A stretch of DNA of 20,153 nt from assembly GCF_046159715.1 (NCBI RefSeq), contig NZ_JBJXCT010000016.1, positions 1-20,153 of the forward strand, given 5' to 3'. The notes beneath the pieces are model-generated. The model did not search any database, was not told the origin of the DNA, and saw only the letters and a program-made list of their open reading frames with translations. Each line of letters starts with the position of its first letter. Positions within the stretch are counted from its first letter, which is position 1. Positions 13,798 to 19,478 of this stretch are shown here, in pieces. The translations under genes were made by a program, and so were the position numbers. This DNA is from Pampinifervens sp037481935 (lineage in GTDB: Bacteria; Aquificota; Aquificia; Aquificales; Aquificaceae).

Positions 13798-14696
13798 TAA
13801 TGATAGAAAAGCTTGTGGAAAAGGCTAAAATTCTTCAGTCGGCACTTCCTTACATAAGGGAGTTTTACGGAAAAACCTTTGTCATAAAATACGGGGGCTC
13901 TGCCATGACAGAGGAGGGCCTGAGAGAAAGCTTTGCCAGAGATGTGGTGCTTCTGAGATATGTGGGTATAAGGGTTGTGGTGGTCCACGGCGGTGGTCCT
14001 CAGATAAGCCATACCCTTGAAAAGTTTGGTGTAAAGCCACACTTTGTAGGTGGTATGAGGAGAACAGATGAGGAAACCATGCATGTGGTTGAGATGGTTC
14101 TCTCGGGAGACATAAACAAGGATATAGTGGCACTCATAAACACCCACAGTGGTCAGAACATATACGCAGTGGGTCTTTCTGGTAGGGATGGACAGCTCAT
14201 AAGGGCAAAGAAACTGGATAAAGAAAGATACTTCAGAGAGCTGGGACTTGATGTTCCGGAAGAGGACATAGGCTTTGTGGGTGAGGTGGTGGGCGTAAAT
14301 ACAGACCTGCTTCAGGTTCTTATGGAAAAGGGCTACATACCCATAATAGCTCCCGTGGGTGTTGGTGAGAGGGGGGAGGCCTACAACATTAACGCCGATG
14401 TGGTGGCTTCAGAGGTTGCCGGGTCTCTCATGGCGGAAAAACTCATCTTTCTGACAGATACGGAGGGCGTGAAGGACGCCCAGGGCAGGCTTATACCAAC
14501 CCTCAGCAGGGATAGAGTGCATGAGCTTATTCAGCAGGGGGTTATAAAGGGAGGGATGCTCCCAAAGATAAGGAGTGCCATAAGGGCATTACAGTCTGGA
14601 GTTAAAAAAGTCCACATAATTGATGGAAGGACCCCTCACTCCATACTTCTGGAAGTCTTCACTCAGGAAGGCATAGGCACAGAAATAGTTGAATAA
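13794..14696 (+). CDS. argB: Acetylglutamate kinase ArgB
   Basis: ArgB phosphorylates N-acetyl-L-glutamate in arginine biosynthesis. The 300-aa protein has TFVIKYGGSAM and VVVVHGGGPQI (phosphate-binding glycine loops), the substrate region GGMRRTDEETMHVVEMVLSG, and YNINADVVASEVAGSL and LIFLTDTEGVKD near the C-terminal nucleotide site. An N-terminal helix of about 20 residues before the first strand resembles the arginine-sensitive form, so feedback inhibition by arginine is plausible. The first ATG overlaps the fabD stop; a second in-frame ATG at 13800 is an equally possible start. Transcription probably ends at the inverted repeat that begins in its stop codon. Confidence 0.96.
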   Translation: MIMIEKLVEKAKILQSALPYIREFYGKTFVIKYGGSAMTEEGLRESFARDVVLLRYVGIRVVVVHGGGPQISHTLEKFGVKPHFVGGMRRTDEETMHVVEMVLSGDINKDIVALINTHSGQNIYAVGLSGRDGQLIRAKKLDKERYFRELGLDVPEEDIGFVGEVVGVNTDLLQVLMEKGYIPIIAPVGVGERGEAYNINADVVASEVAGSLMAEKLIFLTDTEGVKDAQGRLIPTLSRDRVHELIQQGVIKGGMLPKIRSAIRALQSGVKKVHIIDGRTPHSILLEVFTQEGIGTEIVE

Positions 14697-14720
14697 ACAT
14701 ATAAACACATTCATATGTTT
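14695..14720 (+). terminator. AT-rich hairpin after argB
   Basis: AAACATAT (14695-14702) and ATATGTTT (14713-14720) form a perfect 8-bp inverted repeat around a ten-base loop, followed by TTATT. The stop codon of argB lies in the left arm. It looks like an intrinsic terminator for the 9950-14696 operon, although an AT-only stem would be weak in a thermophile. Confidence 0.45.
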
Positions 14721-14742
14721 TATTGAAGAATAATAAACTCTA

Positions 14743-14808
14743 ATGGAAAATCTGAAAAACCAGTGGTATGCTTTAAAAAATAAACCCAGTCGGGAGGTTA
14801 TAGAATGA
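14743..14808 (+). CDS. Possible 21-codon leader peptide before the SCP2-like gene
   Basis: This ATG opens a 21-codon frame (MENLKNQWYALKNKPSREVI plus E) whose TGA overlaps the ATG of the next gene in ATGA, the coupling geometry used by real genes in this window. The frame has no Shine-Dalgarno sequence of its own. Its last codons contain the GGGAGG that serves the next gene. A frame this short can arise by chance, so this is only a candidate. Confidence 0.22.
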   Translation: MENLKNQWYALKNKPSREVIE

Positions 14809-15290
14809 GAAAGCTTTATCTGTTGCTGTTGAGTGTTGGCGGAATGGCTATGTCAATGCCCGTTTTTATGGATGGAGAGTATGCAAAAGCCCTCTGTGAA
14901 GCATGGAATAAAACTCCACAGCTATCAGAGCAGCTTGGAAAGAGTGAAAGCTGGGTTGCGGTTCCCGAAAGGAAGCTCTTCCTCTACAGGGAGGACTGTG
15001 GAGATACCAAACAGATACAGCTCACTATAAAGAACGAAGGAGGAAAGGCCATTTGCGTTTATGGGGGTCCTGCAAAGGATAAAAGGGGTAAAGACGACTT
15101 TCTCATGTATGCGGAGACCAGAAGATGGTTAGAGATGGGTAAGAAAGAATACGGACCTATGAAGGCAATGATGTTGGGAAGGCTTAAGTTTGAGGGACCG
15201 AAGGGGGTTGCCATGAAAAACATGGGACCCTTTGAAGCCTTCCTTGATATGGTGGACAACCCACCCCATGATGCCGGTAAGTGTCCTTAA
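14805..15290 (+). CDS. Exported SCP2-like (sterol carrier type) domain protein
   Basis: The 161-aa protein starts with a short signal-like segment (MRKLYLLLLSVGGMAMSM) without a lipobox cysteine, so the mature protein is probably periplasmic. The rest resembles the SCP2 lipid-binding fold: a strand-rich middle (WVAVPERKLFLYREDC, IQLTIKNEGGKAICVYGG) and then AMMLGRLKFEGPKGVAMKNMGPFEAFLDMV. Four cysteines in the mature part (AKALCEA, EDCGD, AICVY and near the C-terminus) could form disulfides. GGGAGG eight bases upstream fixes the ATG. It appears to be transcribed alone. The stop shares a TTAA palindrome with the stop of convergent truA. Family assignment is from pattern only; the ligand is unknown. 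Confidence 0.6.
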   Translation: MRKLYLLLLSVGGMAMSMPVFMDGEYAKALCEAWNKTPQLSEQLGKSESWVAVPERKLFLYREDCGDTKQIQLTIKNEGGKAICVYGGPAKDKRGKDDFLMYAETRRWLEMGKKEYGPMKAMMLGRLKFEGPKGVAMKNMGPFEAFLDMVDNPPHDAGKCP

Positions 15291-16012
15291 AGTATAACCC
15301 TTTCAAGAGTAAGACCCTTTGCCTTTGCTGTGTAGGGGCATCTGCCCCTGCCATCAAGGTAATTTTTTATATCCTCATGTGATAGCTTCCCGAGCCCCAT
15401 ATACACAAGGCTTCCCACCATTCGCCTTACCATGTATCTCAAAAAGCTCTTCGCCCTAACTCTGAACTCAATTAACTCATCCACCTTTCGCAGGCTCAGC
15501 TCCTCTATCTCAATAAGGGTGTTCTTTTCTTCCTCATCCAGTTTCGCAAAGCTAGAAAAATCGTGCCTGCCTATAAAAAGCTCAACCGCAGAGAGCATTC
15601 TGTCATAGTCAAGCCTGTGGGGAATCCTCCAGCAAAAGGGCTCTAAAAAGGGGTCTCTTGCATGCGTGTTCAGTATCCTGTAGAGGTAAATCTTACCCTT
15701 CACGCCGTAGCGGGCATTGAACCCCTCCTGTATCCAGACCTTCCTTAAACCCATATCCTCAGGCAGAAGAGAATTCAGGGCTTTTAGAAGAGTTTCGGGC
15801 TCTATGAAACGCTCTGCCTGAAAGTTTGCCACATACTCAAGGGCATGCACACCGGCGTCAGTCCTGCAGCAGCCAGTTACTTTGACAGTTTGTTGAAAAA
15901 TCCTCTCAACGCCTTCTTTGAGAACTCCCTGCACTGTTCTCAGATCCGGTTGAACCTGCCAGCCATGAAAACGAGTGCCAACAAAGGACAGAAGCAAAAC
16001 ATAGTTGGGCAT
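15287..16012 (-). CDS. truA: tRNA pseudouridine synthase A (TruA)
   Basis: TruA makes pseudouridine at positions 38-40 of the tRNA anticodon arm. From the ATG at 16012 the protein is 241 aa, close to family length. It has the N-terminal YVLLLSFVGTRFHGWQVQP, the catalytic D52 in GCCRTDAGVHA, and downstream GKIYLYRI, GRHDFSSFAK and FLRYMVRRMVGSL. The frame stays open back to a TTG at 16054, but those 14 codons lie inside a CRISPR-like repeat and do not match the family, so the ATG at 16012 is preferred. A TATAAT (16024-16019) ends six bases before it and no usable Shine-Dalgarno sequence is present, which suggests a leaderless mRNA. Confidence 0.94.
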   Translation of the reverse strand: MPNYVLLLSFVGTRFHGWQVQPDLRTVQGVLKEGVERIFQQTVKVTGCCRTDAGVHALEYVANFQAERFIEPETLLKALNSLLPEDMGLRKVWIQEGFNARYGVKGKIYLYRILNTHARDPFLEPFCWRIPHRLDYDRMLSAVELFIGRHDFSSFAKLDEEEKNTLIEIEELSLRKVDELIEFRVRAKSFLRYMVRRMVGSLVYMGLGKLSHEDIKNYLDGRGRCPYTAKAKGLTLERVIL

Positions 16013-16018
16013 GTGGAG

Positions 16019-16024
16019 ATTATA
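16019..16024 (-). promoter_or_regulatory. Candidate truA -10 box at the edge of the CRISPR array
   Basis: The minus strand reads TATAAT at 16024-16019, six bases before the truA ATG. Four of its six bases (16021-16024) fall in the end of the outermost repeat, exactly where that repeat differs from its siblings (TATATA instead of GTTGCA). No good -35 is visible at 16-18 bases. Confidence 0.4.
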
Positions 16025-16201
16025 TAACTCCCCGAGGGTCAGATAAAAGTGCAACAGAGGACTTGGAAGTTCTTCTAAATTGCCACTCGTTGGGTTGCAA
16101 CTCCCCGAGGGTCAGATAAAAATGCAACATACTCTGGTGGGAGGTGGACGAATTTGCCTTTTTCCTGTTGCAACTCCCCGAGGGTCAGATAAAAATGCAA
16201 C
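16021..16201 (-). CRISPR. Three-repeat CRISPR-like array, two spacers, no cas genes in the window
   Basis: Two identical 35-bp repeats (16094-16128, 16167-16201) and a third, degenerate copy (16021-16055, five mismatches) are separated by two unrelated spacers of exactly 38 bp each (16056-16093, 16129-16166). The repeat begins GTTGCA and ends TGCAAC on the plus strand, so its ends can pair, and it contains a CCCCGAGGG core. Decay of the left copy marks the trailer end. The array would then read right to left with its leader at 16202 and beyond, on the same strand as truA. Strand choice is an inference from this decay. The spacers could not be searched. Confidence 0.8.
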
Positions 16202-16476
16202 CCTTCTCCGCAGGTTCCTGAAAATCAAGGATTAGAATAGGCTCATTTTTGACTTTTGACATGATATAAATCATAAATAGCCCTCCGGAGCCTGAGTATC
16301 AATCAAAAGATAGCAAACACGCATGAATACTTGTTTCTACGCACGCAACAGAGAAGTAAATCTCAAGTTTTTTATAAGCCTTGCCAAACAACGGCTACGA
16401 AAAAAGGGGTAAAATCTCAAAAACTCCGCCCTTTGCAAAAATTGTTGACACGAGTATCATTTGCAAGTGATAACAA
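16202..16476. other. Gene-free stretch next to the CRISPR array (possible leader)
   Basis: About 275 bases with no supported gene. Visible structure includes TTTTTGACTTTTGACA at 16246-16261, a short inverted repeat ATGAT-ATAA-ATCAT (16261-16274) and a CTCCGGAG palindrome (16283-16290). A near-perfect 18-bp dyad TATCA-T-TTGCAA-G-TGATA lies at 16455-16472, immediately after a TTGACA (16445-16450). The part nearest the array is AT-rich, as a CRISPR leader would be. No transposase remnant or tRNA was recognised. Confidence 0.4.
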
Positions 16477-16477
16477 C

Positions 16478-16497
16478 TAAAACAAGCCCTCGGGCTT
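16478..16497 (-). terminator. Intrinsic terminator of the phoH-ybeY operon
   Basis: On the minus strand AAGCCC, GA, GGGCTT (16497-16484) folds as a five-pair stem with a CGAG tetraloop, followed by GTTTTAG. It lies 19 bases past the stop of the 34-codon frame downstream of ybeY, which suits it as the end of that operon. Confidence 0.55.
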
Positions 16498-16515
16498 TCC
16501 TAAAAGCTCAACGCC

Positions 16516-16620
16516 CTATTCAGTTGCCAAGATGTCAAGAGCCACCGGCTCTGAATACTCCTTAAGATATTTTAACACCTTCTGGAAAATCTGCAAGCTC
16601 AGTTCAGTATAGTAGGGCAT
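16516..16620 (-). CDS. Probable small gene downstream of ybeY (34 codons)
   Basis: The ybeY stop and an ATG share TGATG (16622-16618), the same junction as pyrK/ribE. The frame encodes 34 residues, starting MPYYTELSLQIFQKVLKYLK and ending EPVALDILATE, which reads like real protein: an amphipathic helix followed by a segment like the first helix of a helix-turn-helix. After a TAG (16518-16516) the same frame continues for 12 sense codons (GVELLGKPEGLF) to a second TAG at 16479-16477, inside the terminator region. A single TTG-to-TAG change would explain the first stop, so this may be a recently shortened gene. I do not recognise the family. Confidence 0.45.
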   Translation of the reverse strand: MPYYTELSLQIFQKVLKYLKEYSEPVALDILATE

Positions 16621-17063
16621 CAGAGCAGGGCTCTGAGTTTTTCTTCCATTTCTGTGAACTTCCTCTCTTCCTCCTCCCCCAGCTCGTGGTCATAGCCCAG
16701 AAGGTGCACGAAGCCATGAACAAGAAGCCTCTTTATTTCCTCCTCAAGGCTGTGTCCAAGCTCCTCTGCCTGTTTCTGTGCTGTATCCAGAGATATGACA
16801 ATCTCGCCCAGAAGCCTGTATCTTCCCACAGGCTCATCGTAAATGAAAGAGAGCACATCCGTTGGCTTGTCTCTGCCCCTGAAGTCTCTGTTTAAAAGCC
16901 TTATGGTCTGGTCACCGGTCAGGTATACGCTTATCTCTGTGTTTTTTAAGCCATGTGCTTGCAGGAGCCTGCTGAGGATTTCCCTCACCCATTGGGTTTT
17001 AACCTTTCCCTTCTCCTTCCTTACCAGAACTCTGTTCTTCCTTTGCCCTTTCAAATTCTTCAT
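16620..17063 (-). CDS. ybeY: Endoribonuclease YbeY (16S rRNA maturation)
   Basis: YbeY is a zinc-dependent RNase for 16S rRNA 3' end maturation and 70S quality control. The 147-aa protein contains NRDFRGRDKPTDVLSF and the metal-binding HGFVHLLGYDHE, giving the three family histidines. The preceding LGEIVISLDTAQKQA is also typical. The ATG at 17063 overlaps the end of phoH by 65 bases and has AAAGG a few bases upstream. A later start is possible but would cut into the first conserved strand. The phoH-ybeY order is widespread in bacteria. The stop is joined to a small downstream frame in TGATG. Confidence 0.93.
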   Translation of the reverse strand: MKNLKGQRKNRVLVRKEKGKVKTQWVREILSRLLQAHGLKNTEISVYLTGDQTIRLLNRDFRGRDKPTDVLSFIYDEPVGRYRLLGEIVISLDTAQKQAEELGHSLEEEIKRLLVHGFVHLLGYDHELGEEEERKFTEMEEKLRALL

Positions 17064-18003
17064 AGGCCTTTATTATCCTTGCCACTATGGGATGTCTTAC
17101 CACATCCTCATCCTTAAACCATACAAACCCGATGCCTTCAATTCCCTGCAGGACCCTTACTGCTTCCACAAGACCCGATTGTTCTCTCCTTGGCAGGTCT
17201 ATCTGTGTTATATCGCCCGTTATTACCACCTTTGAGCCAAAACCTATGCGTGTGAGGAACATCTTCATCTGCTCTTTGGTAGAGTTCTGAGCCTCGTCAA
17301 GTATTATAAAGGCGTCGTTTAGAGTTCTTCCCCTCATAAAGGCAAGGGGTGCTATCTCTATTATGTTCCTTTCAAGCATGTAGCTTGCTTTATCATAGTC
17401 CACCATATCGTAAAGGGCATCATAAAGCGGTCTGAGGTATGGGTCCACCTTCTCCGCAATTCCACCGGGCAGAAAGCCCAGTTTTTCGCCTGCCTCCACT
17501 GCAGGTCTGGTTAGTATTATCTTATTTACCCTGTTGGCCTTGAGGTGCGCAAGTGCCATAGCCATGGCCAAGTATGTTTTTCCTGTCCCAGCAGGCCCAA
17601 TACCAAAGACTATATCGTTATTCTTAATGGCGTCAATGTACAGGCTTTGTGTATGAGTTTTTGGAACTATGGCCTTTTTCCTATGGGTTATAAGTATAAC
17701 CTCTTCCTTTAGCCCTGCTTCTATGGTTGTTTTTGACTGAAGATAATTTTTAGCCCTTTCTCTAACCTCTTGGGAAGTCAAAGTGGAACTCCTAAGGTCC
17801 TTTATTATATCCTTTAGAAACTCATAGACCAGTCTTACCTTGTCCTCTTCGCCCCTAATGATTATTTCTGTACCCTTTGCTGATATCTTTACATCAAAGA
17901 TCTGGGAAAAATATTTTAGGTTCTCATCCCCCCTGCCAACTATAGCATAGAACTTCTCATCAAAGCTTCCAAGGTCCAGCCTTTCCTCTACTCTTTCTGT
18001 CAT
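16999..18003 (-). CDS. phoH: PhoH-like ATPase (YbeZ)
   Basis: This is a cytoplasmic P-loop ATPase of the PhoH/YbeZ group, thought to assist YbeY in RNA processing. From the ATG at 18003 it is 334 aa. An N-terminal KH-like region (about 1-75) is followed by Walker A GPAGTGKT (136-143), ILTRPAVEAGEKLGFLPG, Walker B FIILDEAQN and VVITGDITQIDLP. The frame extends back to a TTG at 18051, but that stretch carries a promoter-like TTGATT, 16 bases, TATATT, so the shorter start is preferred. The two readings differ only by 16 residues. It is the first gene of phoH-ybeY and divergent from htpX, with which it shares a symmetrical promoter region. Confidence 0.93.
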   Translation of the reverse strand: MTERVEERLDLGSFDEKFYAIVGRGDENLKYFSQIFDVKISAKGTEIIIRGEEDKVRLVYEFLKDIIKDLRSSTLTSQEVRERAKNYLQSKTTIEAGLKEEVILITHRKKAIVPKTHTQSLYIDAIKNNDIVFGIGPAGTGKTYLAMAMALAHLKANRVNKIILTRPAVEAGEKLGFLPGGIAEKVDPYLRPLYDALYDMVDYDKASYMLERNIIEIAPLAFMRGRTLNDAFIILDEAQNSTKEQMKMFLTRIGFGSKVVITGDITQIDLPRREQSGLVEAVRVLQGIEGIGFVWFKDEDVVRHPIVARIIKAYEEFERAKEEQSSGKEGEGKG

Positions 18004-18023
18004 TGCAATATGCTTTGGTGATA

Positions 18024-18102
18024 AATATAAGCCCCTCCTCATCAAAATCAACTCTGAGTCATGTCATTGAGAGTTGACACTTTGCCTTGCTTTCTGTATC
18101 TT
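18024..18102. promoter_or_regulatory. Divergent phoH/htpX promoters with an 8-bp inverted repeat
   Basis: TCAACTCT (18048-18055) and AGAGTTGA (18070-18077) form a perfect inverted repeat with 14 bases between, about two helical turns centre to centre. Each arm contains a -35 box. Minus strand: TTGATT (18051-18046), 16 bases, TATATT (18029-18024) for phoH. Plus strand: TTGACA (18074-18079), 17 bases, TATCTT (18097-18102) for htpX. An alternative htpX promoter is TTGCCT (18082-18087), 17 bases, TATATA (18105-18110). The symmetry suggests one regulator acting on both genes. Confidence 0.55.
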
Positions 18103-18116
18103 CTTATATAAGCATC

Positions 18117-18213
18117 CAGGGCGTGGACTAAAACCGCCAGCTGGGGCAGTCCATGCCATAAAAGGCGGAATACAAATACCCCAGCCCAGACTGTCTTCAC
18201 AGGGATGGTCTGG
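18117..18213 (+). ncRNA. Candidate structured 5' leader RNA of htpX
   Basis: Four pairings are visible between the promoter and the gene. P1: 18120-18129 with 18148-18157, 10 bp including one G-U. P2: GCTGGGG (18140-18146) with CCCCAGC (18179-18185), 7 bp; its 5' strand lies in the P1 loop, so P1 and P2 make an H-type pseudoknot with a one-base junction and an A-rich 21-base third loop. P3: CCGCC (18134-18138) with GGCGG (18164-18168). P4: CCAGA with TCTGG (18186-18190, 18209-18213) enclosing CTGT/ACAG. The pairings are seen in the sequence; folding and function are inference. It matches no riboswitch class I know. Confidence 0.45.
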
Positions 18214-18228
18214 AAGAGGAATAGGGAA

Positions 18229-19098
18229 ATGGGCTACGCAATAAGGAGCGTGATACTGTTAGGGCTTTTGACAGGTCTTTTCCTCTTTGTGGGCAATCTT
18301 ATAGGTGGTAAGGCTGGAATGACCATAGCTCTCATATTGGCGGGAATAATGAATTTTCTTGCCTACTGGTTTTCCGACAAGATTGTGCTCAAGATGTATG
18401 GAGCAAGGGAAATTCCTTACGAAGAAGCTCCATGGCTTCACAGGATGGTGGAAGAGCTCGCCCAGAGGGCAAACATGCCAAAGCCCAGAATCTACCTTGT
18501 TCCCATGGAACAGCCTAATGCCTTTGCCACCGGAAGGGGTCCATCAAACGGTGCAGTTGCAGTAACCTCTGGAATACTGAGACTTCTCAACGAGAGAGAG
18601 CTAAGAGGTGTGCTTGCCCACGAGCTGGGACACATAAAGAACAGGGACGTGCTTGTTGCCACCATGGCTGCCACTATAGCTGGAGCCATATCCTACCTGG
18701 TGAACATGCTTCAGTGGGCTCTCATATTCGGACACTCAAGGGATGGAGAAAACAACAACCCCCTCTCTATCATAGCCAGCATTGCCATGATAATCATAAC
18801 GCCCATAATCGCCACCATAATACAGATGGCCATATCCCGCTCAAGAGAATACATGGCAGATGAGACAGGTGCAAGAATATCAGGAGACCCTCTTGCTCTG
18901 GCAAGTGCCCTTGAAAAGATTCACAACTATGTGCATCAGATACCGGCTGAGGTCAACCAGGGCACTGCACACCTCTTTATTGAAAACCCACTTTCAGGAC
19001 AGGGCATATGGGAGCTCTTTTCCACACACCCGTCCACAGAAAAGAGAATTGAAAGGCTAAAGGAGCTTGCAAGGGAGATGGGTGTTTTTGCTTACTGA
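18229..19098 (+). CDS. htpX: Membrane-bound zinc metalloprotease HtpX
   Basis: HtpX is an inner-membrane M48 protease that degrades damaged membrane proteins, often heat induced. Two N-terminal membrane segments (within the first 55 residues) precede the zinc motif HELGH (131-135 from this start). Two central hydrophobic segments (YLVNMLQWALIFG and IASIAMIIITPIIATIIQMAI) come next, and then the third zinc ligand in SREYMADETGA. The C-terminal FSTHPSTEKRIERL is typical. An ATG at 18205 would add eight residues (297 instead of 289 aa). I prefer 18229 because AGAGGAATAGGG precedes it and because HtpX usually starts about seven residues before the first helix. The stop overlaps the convergent thioesterase by 7 bases. 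Confidence 0.93.
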   Translation: MGYAIRSVILLGLLTGLFLFVGNLIGGKAGMTIALILAGIMNFLAYWFSDKIVLKMYGAREIPYEEAPWLHRMVEELAQRANMPKPRIYLVPMEQPNAFATGRGPSNGAVAVTSGILRLLNERELRGVLAHELGHIKNRDVLVATMAATIAGAISYLVNMLQWALIFGHSRDGENNNPLSIIASIAMIIITPIIATIIQMAISRSREYMADETGARISGDPLALASALEKIHNYVHQIPAEVNQGTAHLFIENPLSGQGIWELFSTHPSTEKRIERLKELAREMGVFAY

Positions 19099-19478
19099 GA
19101 TAGCACGTGTCTTTCTGGCACCACGCAGAGGAATTCCCCCTCTGCCACCCTCTCTTCTCCTCTTTTAACTTCTACATGAACCCATCTCTTTCTACCCTCT
19201 GAGCTGGCAAGCCTGCCCTCTGCCATAAGCTCATCCCCCACTTTTACAGGCTTTATAAACTTTATGCTCGCCTGTGCCAGCACCACGGTGGGCTCGTTTA
19301 CCGTTGCCATGGCACAGAAGTCTGCAAGAGAGAAGATAAAACCACCATGGACAAGCCCTGTCTCATCTGCAGTCATCCTGCTGTCAGTCCTCAGCCTGAC
19401 CCTTGCGTAGCCTTCAGAAAGCTCAACCACCTCACCACTGAGAGAGGTATCAATCTTCTGATGCGTTCTTAACTGCAT
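19092..19478 (-). CDS. Hotdog-fold thioesterase (PaaI-like)
   Basis: This 128-aa hotdog-fold protein contains the PaaI-type motif GLVHGGFIFSLADFCAM near the middle (HGG with Asp downstream, on the central helix). It is followed by IKFIKPVKVGDELMAEGRL and a final strand VAEGEFLCVV. Such enzymes hydrolyse acyl- or aryl-CoA thioesters; the substrate cannot be read here. The frame is open to a TTG at 19484, but GGAGGAG seven bases before the ATG at 19478 decides the start. It overlaps the end of trpF by 29 bases and is probably coupled to it. No phenylacetate genes are nearby. Confidence 0.87.
   Translation of the reverse strand: MQLRTHQKIDTSLSGEVVELSEGYARVRLRTDSRMTADETGLVHGGFIFSLADFCAMATVNEPTVVLAQASIKFIKPVKVGDELMAEGRLASSEGRKRWVHVEVKRGEERVAEGEFLCVVPERHVLSQ

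Noticed and set aside
16013..16054. N-terminal extension of TruA from a TTG at 16054
   Set aside because: The 14 extra codons lie mainly in the CRISPR-like repeat and do not fit the TruA N-terminus, which begins at the ATG at 16012.
16202..16239. A third 38-bp spacer to the right of the array
   Set aside because: The length would fit, but no repeat, even a decayed one, follows at 16240.
16323..16412. 29-codon plus-strand frame in the gap beside the CRISPR array
   Set aside because: No ribosome binding site, no recognisable protein pattern, and a frame this short is expected by chance.
16445..16474. Plus-strand promoter TTGACA with GATAAC as -10
   Set aside because: The -10 is weak (4 of 6), and a transcript would run into the operon terminator hairpin with no gene ahead.
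18052..18204. tRNA, 6S RNA or SRP RNA in the phoH-htpX gap
   Set aside because: The stems do not make a cloverleaf, and none of the conserved 6S or SRP sequence blocks is present.
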